Source: a virus. From it: a stretch of DNA of 46,202 nt. Shown one piece after another: positions 23,097 to 31,452 of the stretch. The notes below the pieces were generated by a model. The model searched no databases. It saw nothing but the letters and a program-made list of their open reading frames with translations, and was not told the DNA's origin. Numbering within the stretch: the stretch's first letter is position 1; each line of letters opens with the position of its first letter. The position numbers and the translations under genes were made by a program. The stretch is from positions 1-46,202 of IMG/VR virus record IMGVR_UViG_3300043409_001391. One strand, given 5' to 3'.

Positions 23097-23316
23097 TTGT
23101 CACCTCCTCGTTGTTGGCGGGTATCATGCTGTTGGGCACCACATGCAGTATGCCCCAGTCACCCTTTGCCATGGTCCGTTTGATGCCTTCTCCGCGATGC
23201 CCGCATATCTCGCAGAAGTCTGTTCTCGCCGGGTTGTCTGGAGTCTGGTCAAAGCCAGCATGACAGCGGTAGCAGACATGCCCAACAATCGCCACCAAAT
23301 GCGGGCTAATCTCCAT
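23086..23316 (-). CDS. Small zinc-ribbon protein
   Basis: 76 residues with CYRC and CEIC pairs and His residues between them. The C-terminus MIPANNEEVTNGE is encoded by the shared junction sequence that also provides the next gene's ribosome-binding site. Unknown role. Confidence 0.6.
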   Translation of the reverse strand: MEISPHLVAIVGHVCYRCHAGFDQTPDNPARTDFCEICGHRGEGIKRTMAKGDWGILHVVPNSMIPANNEEVTNGE

Positions 23317-23518
23317 GTTTCACCTCCTCCTCGTTGGCCGCAAATAACGCGGCGGCTCGGTAGGCATCCCGCTTTTTTCTGAACTCCGCGACGCACCGCC
23401 GGCACTTACCTTTTTTTTGGATGCAAAGGTCCCATCCCGAGCCGTCTGGATATGCGGGCCCGGTAACCATCCACCGACCCGCGACACGTGTTGATTTCGT
23501 CAGCGCTTCATTGCCCAT
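23306..23518 (-). CDS. Small basic protein with a CxxxxxCxxC motif
   Basis: 70 residues: GRWMVTGPAYPDGSGWDLCI, KKGKCRRCVAEFRKK and a C-terminal EEEVKHGD from the junction sequence. The cysteines suggest a zinc site. No function known. Overlaps the next gene by 11 bases. Confidence 0.55.
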   Translation of the reverse strand: MGNEALTKSTRVAGRWMVTGPAYPDGSGWDLCIQKKGKCRRCVAEFRKKRDAYRAAALFAANEEEVKHGD

Positions 23519-23521
23519 GTT

Positions 23522-23746
23522 TCACCTCCTCCCGTTGACGGATATCATGCTGTTGGATTTATTCAGGAACCCGCCGAACACGGCGAGCACCGTTGCAAAT
23601 ACAACCTTGCCCCACGACGCTTCGTAAGTCGTGCTTGGAAACATGGTCGCAAGGTTCAGGGCAGCAACGAAGCCACCCATCACCGTGAGGAAAAATCCAA
23701 CAATGGGTCGGAGCGTATTGTCAACCCGGCGAGCGTTGATCTTCAT
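23522..23746 (-). CDS. Small membrane protein with two hydrophobic helices
   Basis: 74 residues, ATG behind AAGGAGG and overlapping the previous stop. Hydrophobic segments at about 14-36 (IVGFFLTVMGGFVAALNLA) and 46-61 (VVFATVLAVFGGFL) suggest two membrane spans with a basic N-terminus in the cytoplasm. It lies in the early replication operon, so it is unlikely to be the lysis holin; superinfection control is possible. Confidence 0.6.
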   Translation of the reverse strand: MKINARRVDNTLRPIVGFFLTVMGGFVAALNLATMFPSTTYEASWGKVVFATVLAVFGGFLNKSNSMISVNGRR

Positions 23747-23973
23747 TTCGAGCCTCCTTCTCGGGTTGGCAAACGCTCAACCCTGTCGTTGGGCGTACAG
23801 TCCTCTGGATGCGTCTTGCACCCATCATCCCAGGCTTTGCGTCTTTCCAGCGCGGTGATCACTGTTTTGATTCCATGCTGGAATGCGCGGTACTTTCCAT
23901 CGTCCGCGTCCCTGGCGTACCCACCGCAGTAATCGAGACAGCTTTTTGCGACCTTGATCGCTTCCTCATCCAT
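23743..23973 (-). CDS. Small hypothetical protein
   Basis: 76 residues from the ATG at 23973 behind GAGGTGG (an ATG at 23985 is also in frame). It has YCGGYARDADDGKYRAFQHG and a helix with a charged end. No motif known. Overlaps both neighbours by a few bases. Confidence 0.55.
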   Translation of the reverse strand: MDEEAIKVAKSCLDYCGGYARDADDGKYRAFQHGIKTVITALERRKAWDDGCKTHPEDCTPNDRVERLPTREGGSK

Positions 23974-24322
23974 TCGCCACCTCATCCTTCTTCCTCGTCG
24001 AGTACGTCACCTCCACGTTGCGCTGCACCTCGTATTCGCGTCCGCAGTCGTCGCACTGCATAGCACCCTCGCTGATCTCCCAACTGTCCCCGCACTCGTT
24101 ACCGCACCACGGGCACTTCACCTCGCTCGTGTAGTCGGTATCGCCGTCGAACTCGGCTATCCGCTTTGTCACGCGCTTTTTGTGGCAAGGATCGCACAAC
24201 ACGCCTTCTGTGCGGATGCAAAGTCCCTCTCGCGTTCCGCAGTCGTCGCAGTGGTAGTGCGTGTCGCACCGCCAGATGTGTTTAGGGGCCGCCTCACCGC
24301 AAACATTGCATTTAAATATCAT
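23966..24322 (-). CDS. Multi-zinc-ribbon protein, paralogue of the 22544 gene
   Basis: 118 residues with the same cysteine layout as its paralogue (CNVCGE, CDDCGT, CDPC, CPWCG, CDDCG). The C-terminus differs (KKDEVANG) because it runs into the next gene's ribosome-binding site. The pair, 1.1 kb apart in the same orientation, indicates a recent segment duplication. Confidence 0.7.
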   Translation of the reverse strand: MIFKCNVCGEAAPKHIWRCDTHYHCDDCGTREGLCIRTEGVLCDPCHKKRVTKRIAEFDGDTDYTSEVKCPWCGNECGDSWEISEGAMQCDDCGREYEVQRNVEVTYSTRKKDEVANG

Positions 24323-24362
24323 GCTTCACCTCCCGTTGACGGATATCGCGCTGTTCGCAGGA

Positions 24363-24620
24363 TCAAATATCACCGATCGCCTCTTGGAGATCAGTCACGC
24401 ACCAATCCCCGCGAATCACGCGACGGATCAAGCCCTTGAGTCGTTCGATCTCGCACTCTCGGCACGGTTTGCCCTTTACCTTGTCGCGATGGTCGGGGCA
24501 GAACGGTAACGCCTGCATGTACGACCGCCGCAACTCCAACTCACGCTCCTGCCGTCGTTCTTCCTTCGAGGGTACAAGCCCCGCGAACCCCATCCCGTCT
24601 TCAATGTCTGTGTGTGCCAT
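24363..24620 (-). CDS. Small hypothetical protein with a possible zinc site
   Basis: 85 residues from the ATG at 24620, which lies inside the end of the preceding gene; the longer frame to 24731 is less likely as it overlaps further. It contains FCPDHRDKVKGKPCRECE (C-x2-H, C-x2-C) and a helix ending WCVTDLQEAIGDI. Ribosome-binding site is weak (AGGT), so the start is less certain. Confidence 0.5.
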   Translation of the reverse strand: MAHTDIEDGMGFAGLVPSKEERRQERELELRRSYMQALPFCPDHRDKVKGKPCRECEIERLKGLIRRVIRGDWCVTDLQEAIGDI

Positions 24621-24894
24621 CGGATGACCTGCGAACAATTGGATGCAATCGAGCGGCCCTCGGCATCGGTTTTGAAGTGAAGTCAATCGGGGCCGCCGAT
24701 TGATCCAAAGCGTTCGCCTCATCCACGGCACGCCGTACGCGGTCGGCGTTGTCGCAGAGTTGCCATTCCTCGGTCATCTCACCGCACGCCATGTTTACGA
24801 CGCACATCGCAGGGGGCTTTGCCGACACCCCCACGACCTTGCTCGACTCGATCCACAGCAACTTCCCGTCGTATCCTCCAACCTCGATCAGCAT
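24601..24894 (-). CDS. Hypothetical protein
   Basis: 97 residues with ATG behind AAAGGAGG. Beta-rich N-terminus (LIEVGGYDGKLLWIESSKVV), a middle helix, and a less ordered basic C-terminus. No recognisable family. Confidence 0.55.
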   Translation of the reverse strand: MLIEVGGYDGKLLWIESSKVVGVSAKPPAMCVVNMACGEMTEEWQLCDNADRVRRAVDEANALDQSAAPIDFTSKPMPRAARLHPIVRRSSDGTHRH

Positions 24895-24943
24895 TTCATC
24901 CTCCTTTCAGAAAAGGCCAACAAGCCACCGGACCTTATCGCGG

Positions 24944-25204
24944 CTAGCGCCGCGAAAGGTCACTGGCGGTGTTCGGCTTCAATGACTCCAACACCGACCA
25001 TGGTACGTCAACCGGATCGGCGAACTTGTGCCCGCTGCAATGCTTGTTTGCGTCCTCCTCGGTGGCATGGCATGAACAGGCTGTTGCGCCCATTCCCCGG
25101 TCTTCTTCCACGACCACCCAAAGCCGAACAAGGCAGTGGAGGCTATTGCCATTCGCTGCGCTCATTCGGAAACCCTCATGCTGTTGTTCTGTTTCATTCT
25201 CCAT
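24944..25204 (-). CDS. Hypothetical protein
   Basis: 86 residues; ATG overlaps the end of the first gene in the operon. It has LHCLVRLWVVVEEDRGMGA and CSCHATEEDANKHCSGHKF, with Cys/His pairs that may bind zinc. Function unknown. Confidence 0.5.
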   Translation of the reverse strand: MENETEQQHEGFRMSAANGNSLHCLVRLWVVVEEDRGMGATACSCHATEEDANKHCSGHKFADPVDVPWSVLESLKPNTASDLSRR

Positions 25205-25688
25205 GTGTCACCTCCGTATCTATCGGCGGCAGACGCAGCGAAGTTACGTATTCCTCTACCGTCCCCTCGACGACGCGGAATTTGATCACTAGCCCGTACT
25301 TCTCAACGAGGTCATCCTCCAGTAACAAATCCCAGTTTCCGCCGATCGCAGTTAGCATTTTTTGCCAGGATCGCTCTCGCAGCACCAAGCCTGGTTCGGT
25401 CGGGTGCGGATCAACCTCCCACCACTTGATTCTCGTTTCCAGCGTTTCGCCGTCTGGCACCGGATTCCCCTGCCAATCCGTGTGCTCTCTGCGGGGAACG
25501 GCCTTCGCTTCCTCCAGCGCTTTTCGTTGATTATTTGCCCAAGCGATTACATCCGCCGGCGTGTAGCGGAGGCTTCGCTTTGAGATCCTGATACAGGGCA
25601 GGTCTTTTTCCCTGAGCCAGGTCTTGACGGTGGACACCGACACATTCAACAATGTTGCTACGCCTTTTATATCCAATAGCTGTTCCAT
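25194..25688 (-). CDS. Excisionase/MerR-like helix-turn-helix protein, first gene of the leftward operon
   Basis: 164 residues. The N-terminal 55 residues (DIKGVATLLNVSVSTVKTWL ... CIRISKRSLRYTPADVIAWA) match the winged helix of the HTH_17/AlpA type used in excisionases and regulators. The rest (about 60-164) is unusual for simple excisionases and unrecognised. As the first gene after the 25722 promoter it may regulate this divergent region or act as a directionality factor for the serine recombinase; both are inferred. Its C-terminus ends with the common EV-HGE junction. Confidence 0.65.
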   Translation of the reverse strand: MEQLLDIKGVATLLNVSVSTVKTWLREKDLPCIRISKRSLRYTPADVIAWANNQRKALEEAKAVPRREHTDWQGNPVPDGETLETRIKWWEVDPHPTEPGLVLRERSWQKMLTAIGGNWDLLLEDDLVEKYGLVIKFRVVEGTVEEYVTSLRLPPIDTEVTHGE

Positions 25689-25721
25689 CTCTTTGCCCTC
25701 AGGTTTAGTTAAGTTGCTGAC

Positions 25722-25750
25722 ATATTACGGCATTAAAGGTCAGGTTGCAA
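25722..25750 (-). promoter_or_regulatory. Promoter of the leftward replication operon
   Basis: On the minus strand TTGCAA (25750-25745) and TAATAT (25727-25722) are separated by 17 bases. It points to the HTH gene at 25688. It lies in the 165-base gap between the divergent early and late operons. Confidence 0.55.
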
Positions 25751-25790
25751 GAGGAAAAGAGCAAGTCTGGTTAATGTTTGTGGTTTTTTA

Positions 25791-25836
25791 TTGTGCATTG
25801 TCGTAAAAAGTGTGTATATGTACTTAGGTACCTAAG
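25791..25836 (+). promoter_or_regulatory. Late promoter candidate with a 14-bp palindromic operator
   Basis: TTGTGC (25791-25796) and TATATG (25815-25820) are 18 bases apart, a weak promoter match. Directly after it, CTTAGGTACCTAAG at 25823-25836 is a perfect 14-base palindrome near the expected transcription start. A dimeric repressor or activator binding here could switch the late genes. Confidence 0.5.
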
Positions 25837-25853
25837 ATGGAGACCATTCTTAC

Positions 25854-26453
25854 ATGGGTAGCCGCCGCCAGAGCTTAACGGAAGAAGAGTTTAAGGAGTT
25901 GAGCGAGAAGTACCTCCGCGAGGGGTGCTTAGAGGCGTATTTGCTCCGCGTGGAACATTGGATTGCCACTAGTAAGAAGGATCGGGCGCAGGCCAGGTAT
26001 CAGGCTTGGCGAGATATTGAGAGGCGTGGGCATAAGAAAATCGTGCGGAATAAGCGCACTACCATTGAACTGGCTGAATTAGGTCTGGAATGTGACCTGG
26101 CGAATGGGACGACTGACGAAAACCTGCCTGTTGACGTGGTGGTCAATGGCGCCCATGACAAATCAAAAACAGCCGGCCACCTCGAAGTCGTGGGTTGGGT
26201 ATTCGAGAATATGTTCAACGCCGATGTGACTCTTGAGACGGCACCTTCACCAGGCGCCTACGGCCTATGGCGGATGTGTCAGGACTCCGAAAAGATTCGC
26301 GCTGATTTTTACACCCAGATTTGGATGAAGCTGGCCCCGAGTAGACACGAACTAGACGATCAGCATCGATTCCAGGATGACGGCCGCGAGGTACTGCCGA
26401 TCATCGGAGCGTGTAAGTTGGCGCAAGAGATGGCTGAGAGAGAGGCCGGATGA
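25854..26453 (+). CDS. Terminase small subunit (by position)
   Basis: 199 residues. It precedes the large terminase gene and overlaps it by 4 bases. The N-terminus is helical (LTEEEFKELSEKYLREGCLE) and basic in the middle (RGHKKIVRNKRTT), fitting a DNA-binding small subunit that recognises the packaging site, but no family signature was seen. The first gene of the late operon. The ribosome-binding GGAG lies a little far from the ATG. Confidence 0.5.
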   Translation: MGSRRQSLTEEEFKELSEKYLREGCLEAYLLRVEHWIATSKKDRAQARYQAWRDIERRGHKKIVRNKRTTIELAELGLECDLANGTTDENLPVDVVVNGAHDKSKTAGHLEVVGWVFENMFNADVTLETAPSPGAYGLWRMCQDSEKIRADFYTQIWMKLAPSRHELDDQHRFQDDGREVLPIIGACKLAQEMAEREAG

Positions 26454-28210
26454 TCCTCAAACTCGTAAAAAAGCGTTCGCCTTACTACGGCATGGTGCCG
26501 AAGGATTTCGACGCGAATTTGCGATTTCGTGAGGAAATGATTCGCGAGGCCGCGAAGAGCAAGCGCAATCGCGAAGACCTTTGGATTATGTGTAGCCGGG
26601 ACCTACTGTTCTATCTGAATACATTCAGTTGGACGTATAACCCAAAAAAGAAGTGGGCGAAGGTGCTGCCCATGATCACATGGAAGTTTCAGGACGACGG
26701 GCTGCTTGCCATTGACGATGCGATTGGCTCTCACGACTGCTTAATCGAGAAATCTCGGGACATGGGCGTCACGTGGATGTCCCTTCTGGTTATGGAGTGG
26801 CGGTGGCACTTCAGGGAAATGGAGAGTTTCCTGATGGTCTCGCGCAAAGAGGACCTGGTCGATAAGAAGGGAGATCCGAAAAGCATCTTCTGGAAAATCG
26901 ACTTCGCATTGAAACACCAGCCAAAATGGCTGAAACCCAGGATGGATCGAAAGAAACTCCACCTGGAGAACTTGGACAATGGTTCAACGATCGATGGCGA
27001 GAGTACGACCGGAGACGTGGCCCGCGGTGACCGGCGAACAGCAGTTTTCCTCGATGAGTTCGCAAGTGTTGAGAATGGCGAGGCCGTAGAGAGCGCCACA
27101 CGCGATGCCACTGACTGCCGCGTCTTTAATTCGACCCCGAAGGGGGTTGGAAACGCCTTCTATACCAGGCGTGAACAGATGATGAAAGAGAACCTCACAG
27201 TACTGAGGTTCCATTGGTCTGACCATCCCGAGAAGAGTGCCGGCCTTTATTTCGACGAGGAGGGTAAGCCGCGGAGCCCCTGGTACGACCTTCAGTGCAA
27301 GCGCGCCGTCCACAAGATGGAAATCGCGCAAGAACTGGACATCGACTATCTAGGTTCTGACTACCAGTTCTTCGATGCGGCCATTTTGGATAAGCACGAG
27401 AGAGAGTTTTGCCGCATTCCGTTTTTAAAAGGCGACTTGAGGTTTGAGCCGGACACCTGCATCCCGAAGGACCTTATGCAGAGTGAAAAGGGGTGCTTGA
27501 AGCTCTGGATCTACCCTGACGCCAACGACAATATGCCGACTGATCGCAGTTACGTAGTTGGCGTGGACATCGCCACGGGCACCGGCGCCAGTAACTCTGT
27601 TATCTCCGTTGTGGATCAGAAGACCGGCGAGAAAGTGGCTGAATACGCCTCTTCTATCGTGTCGCCTGAAACCCTGGCATCACAGGCCCTGGCGATATGC
27701 AAATGGTTCGAGGGGATCGAGGGAGATGGCGCGTTTCTGATTTGGGAGGCAAACGGACCAGGCCGAATATTCGGGGAGAGGATAATCGATCTTGGATATC
27801 GAAACATATACTACCGTAGGAACGAACAGACTCTCAGTCACGATCCTACCGACATACCCGGGTGGTTTTCCTCTGCAAACACGAAGCTTCAACTTCTTGG
27901 AGACTACAGACGCGCCCTTTCTGAGGGTAGCCTTATCAACCGACACAAACTCGCAATCAATGAGTGTCGGGAATGGATTTATACCCAAAACGGTACTGTG
28001 GAGCATGTGAAGGCCGTAAACAGCTTTGATCCGTCTGGCGCCAAAGACAATCACGGCGACCGCGTAATCGCTGATGCACTTTGCTGGCGGGCCATGCGAA
28101 GTGTGCTGGAACTGCCCGAGGCAGAGGAAGAGGTTGTTGTACCCGTGGGCAGTTTTATGTGGCGCCGAAATCTGCGTCTTGAAGAAGCTAAAACAGAGGA
28201 ATTTTGGTAA
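26450..28210 (+). CDS. Terminase large subunit (packaging ATPase and nuclease)
   Basis: 586 residues. The ATPase part has EKSRDMGVTW at 100-109 as a deviant Walker A, in which the lysine comes early (K101) as in lambda-type terminases, and Walker B TAVFLDEF with D202 and E203. The C-terminal RNase H-like nuclease has GVDIATG with D373, and DNHGDRVIADAL with D537 and D542 as likely metal ligands. The protein translocates phage DNA into the prohead and cuts it. It overlaps the small subunit gene by 4 bases and its stop overlaps the portal start. Confidence 0.9.
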   Translation: MILKLVKKRSPYYGMVPKDFDANLRFREEMIREAAKSKRNREDLWIMCSRDLLFYLNTFSWTYNPKKKWAKVLPMITWKFQDDGLLAIDDAIGSHDCLIEKSRDMGVTWMSLLVMEWRWHFREMESFLMVSRKEDLVDKKGDPKSIFWKIDFALKHQPKWLKPRMDRKKLHLENLDNGSTIDGESTTGDVARGDRRTAVFLDEFASVENGEAVESATRDATDCRVFNSTPKGVGNAFYTRREQMMKENLTVLRFHWSDHPEKSAGLYFDEEGKPRSPWYDLQCKRAVHKMEIAQELDIDYLGSDYQFFDAAILDKHEREFCRIPFLKGDLRFEPDTCIPKDLMQSEKGCLKLWIYPDANDNMPTDRSYVVGVDIATGTGASNSVISVVDQKTGEKVAEYASSIVSPETLASQALAICKWFEGIEGDGAFLIWEANGPGRIFGERIIDLGYRNIYYRRNEQTLSHDPTDIPGWFSSANTKLQLLGDYRRALSEGSLINRHKLAINECREWIYTQNGTVEHVKAVNSFDPSGAKDNHGDRVIADALCWRAMRSVLELPEAEEEVVVPVGSFMWRRNLRLEEAKTEEFW

Positions 28211-30018
28211 TGGCTTACGATCCAGAAAACCCAGCAAGTTTCAAGAAGCTGAAGGGAGCGGCTGAGAACTCCTATAAGCAATTGTCACCATTCCGAACGG
28301 TGAGGATGCGGGTGTTGAGGGAATATGTCGGTCAAAACTATTCCGAAAATGGCGCGCCAGATAAGGTGCCCATTAATATGATTAAGACCGCAACTAACGT
28401 CTACGCCCGTATCCTTTCACCGAAGTCTCCCAAGGCCATGGTCCTTACTGATCACCAGCGCCTGAAGCCCATCGCTACCCTGATGGAGTTGAACCTGAAT
28501 CACGTCATCAAGGAAATTGACCTCCATAAGACGCTTAAGATCTGGTTGCTTGAGAGTCTAATGAGCTTCGGGTGCGTGAAGATTGGCCTTGTGGATAAGG
28601 GCATGGACGAGATCGAGGGCGTCCTGCATGACGCCGGGCAACCGTACTGTGACCCGGTCTATTTGGATGATTGGGTCCAGGATATGTCGGCCCTGTCTTT
28701 TGAGACCATGGGCTTCATGGGCAATCGCTGGCGGGCGCCGATTGATTGGGCGCAGGAGAACCCCCTATTCAACAAAAAATATCGCCAGAAGCTCAAAGTG
28801 GCCTCCACCTCAGGTGGCGAGATGTCCGATGATGAGGCCGCATATGAAATAGGCGCCGAAGAGACTTCCAGAAGCGACGAATACAAGGATTACGTCGAGC
28901 TTTGGGATATGTATCTGCCCCAGGAGCGCCTGTTAATCACCTATGCCGATGGCCAGGATGAGACCGATAAGGGAGTGCCCTTGCGCGTGGTCGAGTGGGA
29001 AGGACCAGAGAGGGGGCCGTACAGGGTCCTATCGCACTATAAAGTGCCGTCCAACACGATGCCATTGCCGCCCGCGGCTGATTACCTGGACCTGCATGAC
29101 CTCGTTAATCGCCTGATGCGCAAGCTGGCCAGGCAGGCAGAGAGACAGAAGACGTTCACCGGGGTCCAGGGCAACGCGAATGCAGATGGCCGGCGCGTGG
29201 TCGATGTAAACGACGGCGAAACGATCAAGATCGATAACCCGAAAAACTGGTCCGAATTTAGTGCCGGTGGCATCAATCAGCAGAATATGGCGTTTATGAT
29301 CTTTGCCAGGGACTTGCTGAAAGAACAGGCGGGCAACATCGATGCCTTGGGTGGCCTTGGGGCCATGTCCGACACAGTAGGCCAGGACAACATGATCAAG
29401 CAGGCCGCGAACGCCATGGTCGAGGAAATGCAGGATACGGTCGTAACCGAGGTGGGTGGCATCCTAGAGGACCTCGCCCACTACGAATGGACCGATCCAA
29501 ATCTAAGCAGGACGCTGCATATCGTCGTGCCAGGCTTAGAGGACGACATTCGGTTACCGGTTCGATTCAGCCAGGACACCCTTGAGGGCGACTTCCAGGA
29601 CTACAATTTCAACATCCACCCGTATTCGATGAAACACGAAAGCCCCAGCACCAAGTTGCAGAACATCTTCACCATCTTGGAGCGGATCGTTTACCCGCTA
29701 ATGCCGATGATGGAACAGCAAGGCGTCCAGGTGAACGTCGAGGGTCTGATGCGAAATATCGCCAAATTGACGAACATGGACGAACTGGATGACCTGTTCA
29801 TCTTTACCTCTCCACAGATGGAAAGCGGAATGGGCGTTGTTGGATCTCCTGGAGGCAGTCGCGGCCCAGGTAAAGCGCCCTTTTCAACGCGCAGGTACGA
29901 ACGGGTAAGCAAGAGCGCCAGTTCCCAGGCATCGCCCTCCCAGCAGATGATGGAGAAGATGATGGCCGGTGGTGATGTGGCTGGTAATTCAAACTCAATC
30001 GGTCGAGGAGTCGCCTGA
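28210..30018 (+). CDS. Portal protein
   Basis: 602 residues from ATG in TAATG. Features: PINMIKTATNVYARILSPKS, a helix-rich N-terminal part, LHDLVNRLMRKLARQAERQK and the long helical C-terminal region with GGLGAMSDTVGQDNMIKQAA, typical of podovirus-like portals, plus a Ser/Pro-rich tail. It forms the twelve-subunit channel for DNA packaging and ejection. It is next to the terminase in the usual order. Family assignment rests on position and overall pattern. Confidence 0.8.
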   Translation: MAYDPENPASFKKLKGAAENSYKQLSPFRTVRMRVLREYVGQNYSENGAPDKVPINMIKTATNVYARILSPKSPKAMVLTDHQRLKPIATLMELNLNHVIKEIDLHKTLKIWLLESLMSFGCVKIGLVDKGMDEIEGVLHDAGQPYCDPVYLDDWVQDMSALSFETMGFMGNRWRAPIDWAQENPLFNKKYRQKLKVASTSGGEMSDDEAAYEIGAEETSRSDEYKDYVELWDMYLPQERLLITYADGQDETDKGVPLRVVEWEGPERGPYRVLSHYKVPSNTMPLPPAADYLDLHDLVNRLMRKLARQAERQKTFTGVQGNANADGRRVVDVNDGETIKIDNPKNWSEFSAGGINQQNMAFMIFARDLLKEQAGNIDALGGLGAMSDTVGQDNMIKQAANAMVEEMQDTVVTEVGGILEDLAHYEWTDPNLSRTLHIVVPGLEDDIRLPVRFSQDTLEGDFQDYNFNIHPYSMKHESPSTKLQNIFTILERIVYPLMPMMEQQGVQVNVEGLMRNIAKLTNMDELDDLFIFTSPQMESGMGVVGSPGGSRGPGKAPFSTRRYERVSKSASSQASPSQQMMEKMMAGGDVAGNSNSIGRGVA

Positions 30019-30431
30019 TGCCGGTCTATATTTGGAGTTGCGATAAGTGCTCCAAGGTCGTTGAGGACTTCCTCACGGTCGGTCAGATGTTGAAGAAACG
30101 GAAGCAAACGGTCAGTTGTGAATGTGGTGGCGTTGCCACCAGGGATATCGTCGCGGAACAGTCTGGCGGCAGGGTTGTGAATAAGGCCGAAACGTGGCGG
30201 AACAAGGCCCTGGAGAGCATGGCGGTACACCCAGATCAAATAAAGGAAGCAATGGCGCACGACGCCAGTAAGGGCGTGCCCACGAAGTACGACAAGCTTG
30301 GTCGCCCACTGATGACATCCAGGGGGCACATGAAACAGTTTTGCGAATTGCACGGCGTCTATGATCGAAATGGCGGGTATGGGGATGCGCAGCGCAACCA
30401 CCGCTACAAAGACATCCCAGACGACCGATAA
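30018..30431 (+). CDS. Zinc-ribbon protein between portal and scaffold
   Basis: 137 residues, ATG in TGATG with the portal. The N-terminus (MPVYIWSCDKCSKVVED ... SCECGG) is a FmdB-like zinc ribbon. The C-terminal part has MTSRGHMKQFCELHGVYDRN, a pattern I recall from phage proteins at this place, often called hypothetical. It could be a head-assembly or regulatory protein. Confidence 0.6.
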   Translation: MPVYIWSCDKCSKVVEDFLTVGQMLKKRKQTVSCECGGVATRDIVAEQSGGRVVNKAETWRNKALESMAVHPDQIKEAMAHDASKGVPTKYDKLGRPLMTSRGHMKQFCELHGVYDRNGGYGDAQRNHRYKDIPDDR

Positions 30432-30448
30432 CTTTTGGAGGATTACCT

Positions 30449-31426
30449 GTGGCCAAAGATGAGAATGCGAGTTTCGAGGACGTCCACGCTGGGATGGCGC
30501 CGGCTGAGAATGTCCTGCCAGGCGGTAAGCCCGCGAAGAAAGATTTAGAGTCTGATCTGGCTGACTTTGATGAGGCGCAAGCGCCCGAAGACGATAGTTC
30601 GATAGAGGAAGACAGTCCGCCTGAGAAGGGCAAGAAAGACGAGGCATTTGATGACCTTCAGGACCCATCCGTCGATGATGATTCCGACGAGGAGGAACCT
30701 GTACAGAAAGCGAAGGAGCGCAAGGGTAAGGATGACGCCGATGACGATTCCGGCTTTTCCCCCGAGATTCTTTCGCGTGCCGCTGACCTCGGCTTGAGCG
30801 ACGAGGACGCGAAGGGCTTTAGTTCCGCCAAGGAGTTGGATCGAGCATTAGTCCTTTTGGAAAAGAGGGCAGGGTCCGCTCAGAGGCAAGAACCAGAAGC
30901 TGCGGAAGTGAAAGAAGAAGAGTTCGAGTTGAATGAAGAGGATTTTGATCCAGCCCTGGTAAGTGCATTTAAGGGCATGAAGGCGGAGATCAAAAATCTT
31001 CGTAATGAGGCCGCGGTAAGGAAGTATCAGGAAAAAACTGACCGATTTGACGATTGGATCAAGGGTCGGGGCGAGGAGATGGAGGAGGTTTACGGTAAAG
31101 GGAACGCCCAGGAGGTGCGAAGAGGCACGAAGGCATTCCAAAACAGAAGCGACGTTTACGATATGGCGGAAACGCTGCGGGAACGGTACAGAGCAATTGG
31201 AAGGAACGTGCCGGAAAGCACGATTTTAGAGCGTGCGGAACGGGCAATCCTTGGAGACCAACTGGACGCGATTAAGACCGAGAGTCGCAATAAACAGGTC
31301 CGAACAAGGCGAAATCAGTTCTCAAGTCGGCCCACGGCTCGAAAGGCTACTGGGATGAAGTCAGGAACTGCAAAAGCCGAGGCGACGGTTGGTCGATTGA
31401 TGAAAGAAATGGGCGGAGAATATTAA
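30449..31426 (+). CDS. Scaffolding protein (acidic, helical)
   Basis: 325 residues starting at GTG behind GGAGG. The first 110 residues are very acidic (Asp, Glu, Lys, with PEDDSSIEEDS), followed by long helices (FKGMKAEIKNLRNEAAVRKY) and a basic C-terminus (SRNKQVRTRRNQFSSRPTAR). This composition and the place between portal and capsid gene fit an internal scaffold that is lost on maturation. No protease gene is seen nearby. Confidence 0.7.
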   Translation: MAKDENASFEDVHAGMAPAENVLPGGKPAKKDLESDLADFDEAQAPEDDSSIEEDSPPEKGKKDEAFDDLQDPSVDDDSDEEEPVQKAKERKGKDDADDDSGFSPEILSRAADLGLSDEDAKGFSSAKELDRALVLLEKRAGSAQRQEPEAAEVKEEEFELNEEDFDPALVSAFKGMKAEIKNLRNEAAVRKYQEKTDRFDDWIKGRGEEMEEVYGKGNAQEVRRGTKAFQNRSDVYDMAETLRERYRAIGRNVPESTILERAERAILGDQLDAIKTESRNKQVRTRRNQFSSRPTARKATGMKSGTAKAEATVGRLMKEMGGEY

Positions 31427-31452
31427 CGCCCCTAATTTAAGGAATCACAACC

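Noticed and set aside
29691-30668. 325-codon minus-strand frame across the portal, zinc-ribbon and scaffold genes
   Set aside because: Runs across three clear genes on the other strand and has no start signal; a shadow frame.
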